Shown here one piece after another: positions 1-9,865 of a stretch of 64,000 nucleotides of DNA. The position numbers and the translations under genes were made by a program. The DNA lies in contig CM075937.1 of assembly GCA_038030265.1 (NCBI GenBank), forward strand, positions 3,720,001-3,784,000. The letters are read 5' to 3'. This stretch comes from Corythucha ciliata. Its lineage: Eukaryota; Arthropoda; Insecta; Hemiptera; Tingidae. The notes under the pieces were generated by a model. It was not told the DNA's origin. It did no database searches and saw only the letters and a program-made list of their open reading frames with translations. Positions within the stretch are counted from its first letter, which is position 1, and each line of letters starts with the position of its first letter.

Positions 1-90
1 AAAACGCTTCATTTTTCGAAGGAATAAATTTGTTTGGTTGAGTAGAACCTCAAAGAACCTCATAGAGCTTTTGAACACACTTTGGAGCAG
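1..90. repeat. Partial MITE, same family as 9141-9274
   Basis: The first ~80 bases resemble the reverse complement of the middle and one arm of the inverted-repeat element at 9141-9274, including the shared string aataaatttgtttggttg and the tail catagagctt. Only one arm is inside the window, so the element is cut by the window edge. It is diverged and non-coding. Confidence 0.6.
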
Positions 91-429
91 GAGAATTTTT
101 TCAAATTAATTTTATAGTTACCAGCAACTATCGACAGCCGGTTCCAAAAAATAAAGAAATAAAAATACCCAGGGGTACTCGCGGGCCGCACAAAAGGTGC
201 TCCCCCCTGCGACCCCTGAAATATAGTCATCACTAGGTACGGTTTGGGGACAAAATCTCTTTTATTCGATATCTTGGAATTCATCAAATATTTGGGCAGG
301 GTACCCCAGAAATTAGAATTTTCGAGAGGTATATGAACGTGAACGAGTGGCGTGGTTATGAGGGGCGGGGGGAATATTACGGCTCTGGTACACGATCAAT
401 AATACTGACAATATCAAATGGCAAACACG
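91..429. other. No recognisable feature
   Basis: AT-rich, non-coding sequence with one short G/C-rich patch near 180-215. I see no gene, RNA or transposon terminus here. Confidence 0.5.
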
Positions 430-930
430 GAAATGTAAAATACATCGAAAAGTGTACAACTGTGTAAATTCAGCTGTATATACATTACAGAAAATTCCTG
501 TTAACTGAGGGAAAATACATGTACGTGCAAAAACCGTCAAAACGTTATCGTCAAATTGACGTAAAAATGCGCACGTGTTGGTATTTCACCAGAAATTTAC
601 GTTAAATTCTGGGAAAATACATACACGTGCAATAACCACAAAAATATTATCGTCAAATTAACGTTAAAATTCACACGTGCCATATTTTATCAAAACTTAA
701 CGTAAAATTAAGGGAAAATAAATTTAAGTGAAATAACCACTAAAATTTTATTGTCAAATTAACGTTAAAAAACGCACGTGCGTTATTTTACCAAGATTTG
801 ACGTTAAATTTACGTGAATTACGCACTCGTTTAATTTACGTTCATTAATTCACGTTAATATTTCGTGAAAATAACGAATAATACGTAATTTTCACGGCCA
901 ACACCAAAAATTAACGTAAATTTCACGTGT
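430..930. repeat. Tandem repeat, ~101-bp period, with CACGTG cores
   Basis: Three or more diverged units follow each other. The landmark cgtcaaatt recurs at about 549, 651 and 751 (spacing ~101), each followed by acgt-rich sequence, a cacgtg/cacgtgc word and gggaaaatac or a close variant. The ACGT and CACGTG words make each unit partly self-complementary. There is no coding potential. The array sits just beyond the 3' end of the LINE at 1000-7478. Confidence 0.65.
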
Positions 931-1062
931 TTTTGCTACTTTGGTATAGGACTGCCCCGGGACCACCTTTCAGTATTACTTCAGGACAATCCTTTTATAG
1001 CCCTTGAAGGCCCCACCTAGTCTTCTTCTTATCCACTCATGAAGCCCCCTCCTTTTACTTTT

Positions 1063-2372
1063 TTAATCCCTCTCCCACTCTCTATTCAACTCCTTCGCTT
1101 TGAGAACCGCGCATACATAGGTACTTACGGCATCCCAGCCCTCCGATCGGGCAACGAGCTCGCCCCTGGGGTGCCACCATTTCGAACATACAAAGAATGT
1201 ATGATGGACATCGTCGTCCTCTATGAGGCAGTATCTGCACTGGCCGTCAGTCACTTTCCCTATCCTTGCCAGAAAGGAACGAAAATACCCATGACCAGTT
1301 AGAAACTGTGTCATGTAATACCCCACCTCTCCGTGATTTCTATTGGTCCACCCCTCAACATCAACAATCAGTCTTGCTGTCCACCGCCCTCTATCTCTCC
1401 TCGTTCCATCGCGCTTGCCAGAGCTGGATCGACCGTTTTCTCTCTTCTTTCCTTACTGTCCGCGGGTCTTGCTCTCCCTTGCGCAGATATATTCTCCGTT
1501 TCTCACCGGCCAGGATGTCGATCGGCACAACACCCGCTACCACCTGAACAGCAAGACCAGAAACTGTTCTGTATGCACTGCATATCCTTAACGCGCCTCT
1601 CCTTTGAACTGAGTTCAATCTAATCCGGTATTTCTCGCACTCCAGTGCCTCAGCCCAGACCTCAGCCCCATATAGCATTACAGCTTCTGCCGTACTCATT
1701 AGGAGCCTCCTCTTTGCTGGGGATGGACCCTGTACATTGGCCATAAGCCTACTGAGCTTTCCCACTACGATTGCTGCTTTGTCCGCTGCCTTGCTTATGT
1801 GGGCCCAAAATGTGAGCTTTCCATCTAGCATAACTCCAAGGTAATTAATTGCCAGAGCCGCTACTATCTCCTGGCCTTCAATCTTCATTGTTATTCCCCT
1901 TTCTATACGCTTCGAAGTAAAAAGCACGATTTCCGTCTTTTGAACAGCCAGTGACAACGATCTGGACTCCATCCACTCCACCTCATGGCCTGGTTCAACT
2001 TGAACTGAAGCTCCTCAGCCCTTCGAGCTGTTAGGACAATGACGACATCGTCAGCGTACCCTACCAGGAAAACCCCCTCCGGCATATCCAAACGCAGAAT
2101 CCCGTCGTAATTAATGTTCCGTGTAAGGACCGAACCTTGAGCTGCACCTGAGGTAATCCGCTTCTTTCTTGTCCCCTCCCCGCGTGCTAAACGTCACCCA
2201 TCGCTCGGATAGTTAGTCTTGCAAAACACGGTACAGGTACCCCGGAATTCGAAAATCTTCTTTCAGAGCCTGCAAGATGTCTCTCCATTTCGCCGAATTG
2301 AAAGCATTCCTGACATCCAGAGTGACCGCCATGCAGAGTTCACGGGACCAATGGTTTCCTGTTTTCGCTGCT
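1063..2372 (-). pseudogene. LINE A reverse transcriptase, C-terminal half and Cys/His tail
   Basis: This continues the RT after LINE B1. It contains MAVTLDVRNAFNSAKW (motif A region), FLVGYADDVVIVL (active-site YADD, ~2060), INYLGVMLDGKLTF (motif E region) and the thumb. It ends with CRYCLIEDDDVHHTFFVC, the C-terminal CCHC-type domain of R1-like LINEs. It is broken into several frames (2372-2213, 2091-1903, 1981-1391, 1326-1063). Confidence 0.78.
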
Positions 2373-2387
2373 TGTACAGCCGTTACC
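2373..2387. repeat. Target-site duplication of LINE B1, left
   Basis: The 15-mer TGTACAGCCGTTACC is repeated exactly at 4868-4882. It lies next to the (GA)n 3' tail of LINE B1. Both copies are LINE A RT coding sequence, so the reading of A resumes across them. Confidence 0.9.
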
Positions 2388-4867
2388 TCTCTCTCTCTCT
2401 CTGCGGAACTCCTTAAGATGTGGCCAGTACCTAGACCTTTTTGCAGGCCTTTACCTGGCCTGTACCCCATCTTTGGCCCGGATACCGCAACAGAGTCGGT
2501 CCCATCGCTCAGCTCAACCCGTTAGCCACGGCTGCTGGCCAGCCAGCCGCGCCCGAGAGAGACCACGCGGAGGTCGGTCTTTTGAGCTGAGGATGCTGAC
2601 TTCCGCCATGGACCGAAACCGGACAGGGAAGAGAACCCTGCCCGGGTTGCCCGAGTAGGGAACCCTGCTCAAGCATGGCCGGTCCCAGCCCTCTTCGCTC
2701 CAGCCAGGAGCGGGAGAAGGCCAGGAGGCGGCCATACGCCCGCCGGTCTCGGACAAGAGCCGAGTCTTCCGGTGGGCCTCCACTCCCCCATGTCGCCCGC
2801 CGCAGATCCCCGTGGAGGCTGCAGCGACGAAGCACATGGTCGGCGGTCTCCTCCTCGACACCACAAGGGCATGTTGGAGAGTCCCGCCGCCGGAAGAACC
2901 ACAACTTGGCGTTAAACGAGCCATGTCCAGTCAGGATTTGCATGGCAGCGTGCTCAAGGGTGAACCACTTGGCCGCTGCCAGTCTCGTCCGAACGTCGGG
3001 CACGAACCCGAATGTACGCCTACCCGTTGAACTGTAAGTGCAACGCGCCTGCCAAGCCTCAACGACTAGGTCGTCAAGGAGGCGGAGGCCCCATGCGGCC
3101 CCCCACTCCTCGGCCAAGAGACCAAGGCGCTCTGCCCAATCTTCACGGCACCGTACCCAGTCCAAGTTTCCCTGAACCAGGCGGCGCCCGTGAACCCATG
3201 CGTCGAGCAGGAGGTCCGCAGGAAGGTATCCCCGCCAGCATCTGAAGCGCGTCGGAACTGACAGTCCGGTACGCCATGGTCACCCTTACCAAGGCCTGCC
3301 GCTGCAAGCTGAGGACCTTCGCCCTCTGAGCTTTCGTGGGCCGGTGCCACCACCACGTTGCACCGTACAGCAGGGTAGGTACGAATACCGCCCTGAAGTA
3401 ACGAGCTCGGCAGTGGAAGTTCGTGCCCCATACGTTTCCCCCCACCGACCTAAAGAGGGCAAAGGTCCTCTCTAGCTTCCCCGCAACCGCCTCTAGCTGC
3501 GGGGTCGCTGTACTCCCCGGGTTAATCTCGACCCCTAGGTAGCGGCCCTGCCGTTCCCCCACAAGGCGCGATGTCCGATAGCGCACCACCAGGGGGCTAC
3601 CCTGCGAGAGACGACCCCGCATTAGGACCATTTGGGTCTTCGGCACAGCGAGAGCCAGTTTGACCGCCCCGCACCATTCGTCCACGACCCGCAACAGCCG
3701 ATCGATCTCCCGACCGGCCTCGTCCCGGGAGCGCGCCGCGACAACAACCGCAAGGTCGTCCACGTACGCCACTCCCTCGAAACCCTCCCCCTGCAAAAGC
3801 CACAAAAGGGCGGCAAAGAGAAGGTTTCACAAAGCAGCCGAGAGAACCGACCCCTGCGGGCAACCTCTGGTGAGAGGTTCCCGCACCTCCTCACTACCGT
3901 AGCGGAGCCGCACCTCCCTCGACTCCAGAAACGGGAGGACGCTCGGAGACCTGATCTTCCCCACGGCGACTCTGTAGGGAATGCCCCAAGGGTTCGCCGA
4001 GAGACCATCCTCAACGAACGTCCTCCACGCGGCCCGCCTGGACCGCCGAAGAGCCTTTTTTAGGTCCCCCCTCGCGAGCGCATAACGCTCGCCTGCAGCC
4101 TCGCGACCCGGGCCTCGAGTCCTTTGATAGGCCCGGCGCAGCCTACGAGCCCGCGAGGAAAGACCCGCAACCTCGGCATTCCACCACGGAACTATCCCGC
4201 CACGCGATTGGGGAACACGCGGGACGGTATCGTCAGTGGAGCCCATGACGATGGCCTCCATCGCCTCCACGGCCTCGTCCACGAGCTCCAATCCCGACGC
4301 GTTCACGGAAGGTTCTCTGAGCCCCTTCCGAGTTCTTCATATAAACTTCTGGGTGAGCCCTTCAAGGTCCTGCCAGAAGCCAGGGTAATATAAGTCCACC
4401 GCCGGCAGACCCCTGCATGCCGTAAGAGCCGAGGCCTGCGGTAAGCCTATTACACCAGGGGATCGGCCGGTGCCCTGGGGGTCCGTTCGAAGCACACTTT
4501 GCCCCCTGTGCCATGCAGACCTTAGGTACGGACCAAACACCCTGTCTTGAGGGAGGGAAGGAATAGCTAGAGGAGGCAGGAGACGCCACCCCCTTCTGTC
4601 CCGGACTCAGGACAGCCCCTAACCCGTTGTTTGTCCACGGGGTCGTATTCGGCCCCCATGTCCAATGGGTGTGTCCGACAACGGACTCCCCACAGCACAC
4701 GGTGCGCCTTATTCCGACCCAACCCACCATCGCACCGTATCACGGGTCGGCCCAATGGTGGGGCCCCTATCCGCAACCCGGGGGACGCGCCCGATAGGGG
4801 AAACGAACCCCGTGAAAGGTTTGTAGCCATTCACACGGATCAAGTCCGTCACGGGAGTCCCCACCCA
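2388..4867 (-). mobile_element. R1-like LINE B, copy 1, nested in LINE A
   Basis: A 2480-bp insertion on the minus strand, flanked by an exact 15-bp duplication (2373-2387 and 4868-4882). Its 3' end is a (GA)n run (2388-2402 read on minus). Its 5' end is non-coding, G/C-rich sequence (about 4867-4310) that looks like a leader. ORF1 and the endonuclease are absent, and the RT has a large internal deletion, so this copy moved or decayed as a defective element. The second copy at 30023-31376 has the same 3' end. Confidence 0.88.
2509..4306 (-). pseudogene. LINE B1 ORF2 remnant (linker, part of RT, Cys/His tail)
   Basis: From 4306 the frame reads the region between endonuclease and RT (GIVPWWNAEVAGLSSRARRL). 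It then jumps to the middle of RT (RGCPQGSVLSAAL); relative to copy 2 the finger region and motif A are missing. A second frame (3805-3143) carries YVDDLAVVV, and a third (3165-2509) carries CPCGVEEETADHVLRRC, the C-terminal zinc motif. The copy is dead: three frames and an internal deletion. Confidence 0.8.
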
Positions 4868-4882
4868 TGTACAGCCGTTACC
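4868..4882. repeat. Target-site duplication of LINE B1, right
   Basis: Exact second copy of TGTACAGCCGTTACC, at the 5' side of LINE B1 (see 2373-2387). Confidence 0.9.
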
Positions 4883-5814
4883 ACTTCTCTCACCGCATCT
4901 ACAGTGGACCTACCCGCTCTGAACCCGTGTTGCCTCGGTGACAGCCCTCATGCCGCAGCAACTGCCTCGAGGGTTCTTTTTTTTAGCAGTTTCTCAAACA
5001 GCTTTCCAGCAGTGTCCAGCATGCATAGCGGTCTATGGGCTGACGCTTTGGGTCTCCTTTTTACCTTTCCCGATGAGGACCAGCGTCGCTGTCTTCCAAA
5101 GTTCCGGGAACACACCATCTACCAAAGCACGCATTATATATTTGCAAAAGAACGTCTGGGTGACTTTTAGAAACGATCTTCTGTATTTCAACCGGGATCC
5201 CATCCGGGCCTGGAGCCTTCCGGTTCCTCATTGACTTTGCCGCCTCCTGCGCAGGTCACTCGTAGTGAACAGTGGTATATCACTGGAAGTCACCGCAACT
5301 AGCGCTCGATCCTCCACTTCGTGCGTTGGAAACAGCTCGTCCACTATCCTCTCCTTGACCTCAACTGGCATTTCTGCTGTGGAGTCCATTCCTTTTAGCT
5401 TTTGTAGAACCAGCCTGTATCCCAGACCCCAAGGGTCGTTCTCAATATCGCTGCAAAGCTCTTTCCACTTCCTAGCCTTACTCTCAGCTATGGCCACTTT
5501 AAGAGCACGCCTTTGCGGCCCTGTACTGCTCCACTTTCCTCTGCGAAAAAGTGGCACTCCCTCTGGCTCGTTGGGCTAGCCTTCTGAGGCGAAAACAGTT
5601 CCTCCTTAAGTCTGCGATTTGTTCACTCCACCAGTACATTGGTCGTCGGTTCCGCATACCACGCTTTTTTTGGCATAGAGCACTCACATACCCTGGTCAG
5701 CAATTTCATTGTTGCTGCAACCAAATCATGAGAACCTCCCGCTTTTTCTGTCTCCATTCGTTGCAGAACCCCCTTTCCCATAACTATCATTGTGTCCAGC
5801 ACCTCTAAATCCAA
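4883..5814 (-). pseudogene. LINE A reverse transcriptase, N-terminal half
   Basis: The linker and the first RT motifs are spread over several frames (5814-5623, 5687-5499, 5557-5228, then another frame to about 4883). Recognisable pieces are WSEQIADLRRNCFRLRR (linker) and NRKAPGPDGIPVEI, the RT finger motif of LINEs. Stops and shifts are frequent. The coding sequence stops where LINE B1 is inserted and resumes on the far side at 2372. Confidence 0.7.
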
Positions 5815-5832
5815 CGTGGAGGCGAGGCTGAC

Positions 5833-6339
5833 TCAAGTTTCGTTAAGTGTCCCCCTAAACGGTATCCCACGGTATTGATGGTCACTGGCAGAGTAATCCT
5901 CAAAGACCTGCCATCCCCTTATTTGCCCTGCAAGACTCTCTGTACTCATGGTAATATCCGGTCTGGTGGCCGTACATCCAGCTCGGCGAAACGTTGGTGC
6001 TTCTCCTTGGTTCAATACTACTAATCCAAGTCTAGATATCATATCCATTACTCTTCGGCCTCGACCGTCCGGGATAGGCTCACCCCACTCTATTGCTTTG
6101 GCATTAAAATCACCAGCGATAAGCAATTTTCCCCTCACCTCGCGGACTTCATCCTCTATACTGGCGAGTCTAGCTTCAAAACCCGCAATCGACTCGTTCG
6201 GAGTTAAGTAGCAGCTGAGGTACGTCACCCCTCTACTGCTGATCCAAACATAGCCCGGGCCTACCCCATGTTTCTCTATGGGAACTGCCGGTCTGTTTAC
6301 TACCCATATAGCCGCCGTACCTGATGGGTCTTGAACCAA
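5833..6339 (-). pseudogene. LINE A endonuclease domain (APE type)
   Basis: The C-terminal part of an apurinic-type endonuclease, which nicks target DNA in target-primed reverse transcription. Visible motifs are LLIAGDFNAKAIEWG (GDFNA box) and SDHQY near the end, the position of the usual SDH motif. It lies between ORF1 and the RT, as expected for ORF2 of an R1-like LINE. The N-terminal endonuclease residues are not in the same frame, so the domain is broken. Confidence 0.75.
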
Positions 6340-6469
6340 CTTGATCCCCTCTCCTCTAACGTGTATTGTTCACTTACTATTACCAGATCTGCTGCTTTCT
6401 CTCGAACAACTTGATCCATAAGGGAGCTAGCCGTTCTACTTCTATTTAGATTAATCTGCAAGATATTAA

Positions 6470-7459
6470 TCATGTTGATCGTCCTTTAGCATCCTTTAGG
6501 GCCTGCTGGAACGCAGCACACCCTTTCCGACCTGCCGTATGAGTAGCTTCTAATCCAAGCTCTGTGCACAGTACACACTTCTCTACGCCCTTACATTCTG
6601 CCCCTTTGTGTCCCACCGATCCACATCTGAAACAGACGTTCGCTCGGTTGGGGCCCATACACCCTCTGGCTATGTGCCCGCACCCTAGGCAATTAAAACA
6701 CCGAGGCACTTCCACCCTCTGTCTTATTCTGCAGTTAATCAAGCCGATACGAATTCTGGCCGTTGTTAGCAGTAATCTGGCCTCCTTCTCCGCCATCTCA
6801 ACAACTGCCATTCGCTGCTGCTGGCTATTGGGGTTAGTTTAGGAATATTTTCGTCACCCCTTCTTTCCCCTGCAGTTTTCCTTCCAGAGCTTTCCTGACT
6901 TCTTCCTCCGTCGTTAGCGCGTCAAGATCCCGGATCTCGATGGTCATACGGTGAGTCAGATCCTTTACCGCCTCCGGATCGCCTATAGCTCCACAGAATG
7001 CGGCTCGAAATTGCTCTGAGAGCTCAGAAGTCCCCCCCAAGCTCCAGCAACACGTCCCCTAATTGACCGGATTTCCGTACTTGTATCCTCTGGTCTCACC
7101 TTCTCACAAAGGTTCTTCAGGATGCCTGAGTATGTCAGGCTCTCCGACACCTTAATCACCAGAGCCTCCTGTCTTTTCCTGGATCGACTTCTTTTTCTGT
7201 TGGTCTTCCCATCCTTAACTGCTTTTTGGCCCTTCTCCTTACTGTTCCACTCTATGTTTGCTTGTACACTCTTCTTTTTGGGGTCCTTCACCTTTCTAAC
7301 CGTCTTTCTGGACTCGAGGACATCTGCCGTAGATGAAAGGCCCGCTACCGCCTTCGTAGGTGCAACTCTCTTGGTGCCCCTGATTGTCACTCCTGAGTAG
7401 AACGTGGAGTCTGTAAATTCACTCTCACTTTCTCCAGTGCTGCAGACCTCGCTATGCAC
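6470..7459 (-). pseudogene. LINE A ORF1 (Gag-like, CCHC zinc knuckles)
   Basis: Two overlapping reading-frame pieces (7459-6983 and 6811-6470) make up a LINE ORF1, a nucleic-acid-binding protein that coats the element's RNA. The N-terminal half is Lys/Arg-rich. The C-terminal half has consecutive knuckles: C-x2-C-x4-H-x4-C in CFNCLGCGHIARGC, then CFRCGSVGHKGAEC, then a third Cys/His cluster. The pieces are in different frames, so at least one frameshift lies between about 6840 and 6983. The start at 7459 is the first Met in a Ser/Glu-rich N-terminus and is not certain. Confidence 0.75.
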
Positions 7460-7478
7460 CTCCTTTACGCGGCCTCTG

Positions 7479-7740
7479 AATTCGAGAGAGTGGAGAGGCT
7501 GAAAATAAAAAATTAAACTTTATTGAAGCTAAATACTTACCATTTTTTACTTGTTTTGAGTTCCGAGAAAAAATTGCTCCCAGTGGCAGAGCGCCTGGCG
7601 CGAAACTAGGAGGTCGTGGGTTCGAATCCCACCCTGGGAGCAATTTTTTCTCGGAACTCAAAACAAGTAAAAAATGGTAAGTATTTAGCTTCAATAGAGT
7701 TTAATTCTTTATTTTCAGCCTCCCCACTCCCTCGAATTCA
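7479..7740. repeat. Near-perfect 262-bp palindrome with tRNA-like centre
   Basis: The left arm (about 7479-7583) and right arm (about 7634-7740) are reverse complements with only a handful of mismatches by eye. They share, for example, cgaattca/tgaattcg outer ends and ttgctcccag/ctgggagcaa inner ends. The 50-nt centre is a tRNA-like sequence. As RNA it would form a hairpin of more than 100 bp capped by a tRNA-like loop. It lies immediately beside the 5' end of LINE A. Confidence 0.9.
7574..7632 (+). other. tRNA-like sequence with Pol III A and B boxes
   Basis: The core has a D-stem (GCTC...GAGC), a 5-bp anticodon stem (CCTGG/CTAGG) with a 7-nt loop CGCGAAA, and a perfect T-arm GTGGG-TTCGAAT-CCCAC. 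The A box is TTGCTCCCAGTGG (7574-7586) and the B box is GGTTCGAATCC (7619-7629), a perfect consensus. No acceptor stem pairs, and position 33 is G rather than T, so it is not a working tRNA gene. It looks like a tRNA-derived (SINE-type) Pol III promoter at the heart of the palindrome. Confidence 0.75.
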
Positions 7741-7849
7741 CTGCAGGGTGACTAGGATGGTGCGGTGAGGGGAGGGGGGGGGGTAATCCCTTGAAAAGTC
7801 CTAAGACAAGGGTCGTCTAATTTGCAATTAATTAATTGCTGGGACACAT

Positions 7850-8330
7850 AAAGAAAAAAAAAGAACAGTCAAATTTGGTTTTGGGTAAAATCACCAGTTT
7901 TGTAGTGACGTCTTCAGTTATGGGGCAACAAGTCAACTTTGTCGTGAAATCGTGTGTTTTGGTATAAAAATCGTCAGTTTTGTAGTGAAATCGCACGGTT
8001 TTTCAACGCGCAGAGTCGTCTTTCTTGGCCTAAAATCATCTGTTTTGGGGAAAACTTTATTTACAGTGCGACATTGTCCGGTTTTTGGAATAAAATATCC
8101 AATTTTGGGGGAAATCATCGTTTCGGGTGTAAAATATTCATTTATTTAATGAAACAGAAAAGTTGTAGGTCAAAATCGCCAGTTTTGTAGGGAAATTTTA
8201 AGTTTGAGAGGGGTGGGGGTGGGTAACACGTTAGTTTTGGCAAGAAATCGTCAGTTTTGAAGTAAAATATTGATTTATAGAGTTAAATCTTCAGTTTTGA
8301 GTTAGAAAATGTTGAATTTTCACGTCTCTC
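7850..8330. repeat. Degenerate minisatellite, family 2
   Basis: Loose tandem units of about 28-35 bp around the word aaatcgtcagttttg(t/g)ag, e.g. near 7945, 7967-7987, 8170 and 8245-8300. The same motif appears near 17600-17960 and, in a gacgaaattgacagttt form, at 31740-32330. There is no coding potential. Confidence 0.6.
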
Positions 8331-8514
8331 AAACAAGACGTTGATGAATCACCCGTATTTGAGTCCAGGCAAAGCCTTTCCCACAAAGCATCGATTACCA
8401 GGGAAAACATGGCCTATTTTTGTACAGAATAACAGGAATAGAAGACTAAAACGATAGTTTCCCAACGAAGATGTTAGTTTTATTTGCTGGGGTCTCTCTT
8501 TAGAATATCCGACA

Positions 8515-8562
8515 TTATTCTGCCCACCCCTGGATCAAGGGCTGGCTACGCCTCTGGCTCTC
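8515..8562 (-). repeat. Terminus of a CAGAGGCGTAGCCAG-type transposon
   Basis: Read on the minus strand this begins CAGAGGCGTAGCCAGC and continues with ttgatccaggggtgggcag. The same end occurs at 32946-33000 on the plus strand (caggagcgtagccagccc, then aaggggtgggcag). The far end of this copy is not obvious. Confidence 0.5.
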
Positions 8563-8573
8563 CCCCGTCTCAC

Positions 8574-8688
8574 CTGTATGCTCTGCATGTAAAACGTCCA
8601 GGGTCACAAATTTGGCTGTATAATTGACGACTTCGCGTCTTTCCTCGTAAATGAGGAGACATTCGCCTCGAGAAACCATGCCTCCCAT
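8574..8688 (-). CDS. Candidate first exon of an unidentified host gene
   Basis: An open frame on the minus strand starts at ATG 8688 (open back to about 8731) and runs to a good donor (cataCAG|GTGAGA at 8574/8573). It encodes a conserved-looking peptide containing ECLLIYEERREVVNY and TLDVLHAEHT. I do not recognise the family. It would be divergent to STX8, with ~390 bp between the start codons, so the two could share a promoter. Downstream the intron quickly meets a transposon end, and no further exon is visible in the window. It could equally be a chance ORF. Confidence 0.33.
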
Positions 8689-9079
8689 CAGGAGCGCGGT
8701 AACGGTCAAAACTGGTTTCCTACGGTTTGATCACGATGTAAATTGACAACTTTTACCCCAGAAAGAAGTGAATTGACGAAGAATCACGACTCCCCCCCCC
8801 CCCAGATCATGAAATGTTAACTTTATTGCCGCAAAAATCTGTTTTTGGGTACGGAATGGTTTTGGGGGGGGGGGTGCAGCTCGTTGTGCTTGCTGGAAGA
8901 AACCGAAAGCTCGAAGGGTTCTTTCCTATCAGCTTGCTACAAGTTACAAAGTGATAACGCTTTTTATCTTTTAGTCAAAGTGAACAAAATGATGTTTTAG
9001 TTCAATTTTATAGTAAATAATGTCAATTTTGAGTGGAATGTGTACCTAAAAGGTGTGCTAGTAGAGAGCTGTATTAAAT

Positions 9080-9865
9080 ATGGCACTTGTTGATACTGGA
9101 GACGATGAGTGGTGAGTCTGTTTTTTTTACTATTCACTGTCTTGTTCACAAGCTCTATGTTTGCGTCGTGTGGAGTCTATGCAACCAAACAAATTTATTC
9201 CCTCGAAAAATGAAGCATTTTGATAGGTTGCGTAGACACCACACAACGAAAACATAGAGCTTGTGAACGGGCCTTTAAAAAGTCGTTCTGCAGCGTTAAT
9301 CCCCCACCCCTCCCCACCAGGCTTAGAGAGTACGACGCCTGTCAGAAGCTGTACACTGACATAACGAAGCAATTGAATGAAAGGGACGGCCTGCCGAGAT
9401 CGTCGACCAAATACAATGGTTTGAGTGCCGCTGTCAGGCTACAGCTGAAACAATTCAATTCGGAACTCGGTCAATTGGAGGCGTCACTTGAAGTTTCCAC
9501 TAAGCCGTCAGTATAGTCGTAGGAAGAAATTGCCTCCGAGATTGCTAAACCATGGGAATGGGGGCTGCCGGGGGGGTTATTGCAGGACACGTCAAGAGAA
9601 GGAGAGAAGGAAAAGGCTGATTGAAGACCTTCAGAGTAAATATGTACAATTGGGACGAATATTCGCGGCTAAGTATGTTTTGTAAGTCTTTTAAAAAGAA
9701 GTTTTCATTCCTATCTTCCTCGTCTTTCTAGCCCTGAAAAGAGAGAGCGGAGTCAACTGATGGGTGAAGACTGGTTTGACGATGACTCAGACTCACCCCT
9801 TCTGGACGATCCGTCGGACAAGGGAGTTGATGAATTGAAAAGGGAGCAAGCTCGAATTCTAGCAG
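9080..9865 (+). CDS. STX8: STX8 exons 1-4
   Basis: The 5' block of the gene: start ATG at 9080 (atATGGCACTTG), donor GTGAGT at 9112, acceptor ccaccag at 9314-9320, donor GTCAGT at 9507, acceptor ttgcag ending 9585, donor GTAAGT at 9682, acceptor tttctag ending 9731, donor GTATTG at 9866 in phase 1. It encodes the N-terminal domain and linker ([19 protein letters not shown]). Intron 1 holds a MITE. Confidence 0.9.

Larger units (their letters stand above)
1000..7478 (-). mobile_element. R1-like non-LTR retrotransposon A (interrupted)
   Basis: A LINE on the minus strand. In order it holds ORF1 with CCHC knuckles (7459-6470), an endonuclease (6339-5833), reverse transcriptase (5814 down, resuming at 2372) and a C-terminal cysteine/histidine domain (to 1063). 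The YADDVVIVL active-site box and overall layout fit the R1 group. A second LINE (B1, 2388-4867) sits inside its RT. Many frameshifts and stops show that it is dead. The 3' boundary is approximate: I see no clear tail, and no 28S rDNA flanks it, although R1 elements proper insert there. The 5' boundary abuts the palindrome at 7479-7740. Confidence 0.8.

Noticed and set aside
3597..4063. Plus-strand ORFs of 80-143 codons in the LINE B1 region
   Set aside because: Shadows of the minus-strand RT in G/C-rich sequence; the minus frames carry RT motifs.
1000..7478. R1 proper inserted in 28S rDNA
   Set aside because: No 28S sequence flanks either LINE A or LINE B, and their target duplications are ordinary sequence.
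7574..7632. Functional tRNA gene
   Set aside because: The T-arm, anticodon stem and D-stem are present, but no acceptor stem pairs at the proper distance and U33 is missing. Treated as tRNA-derived.
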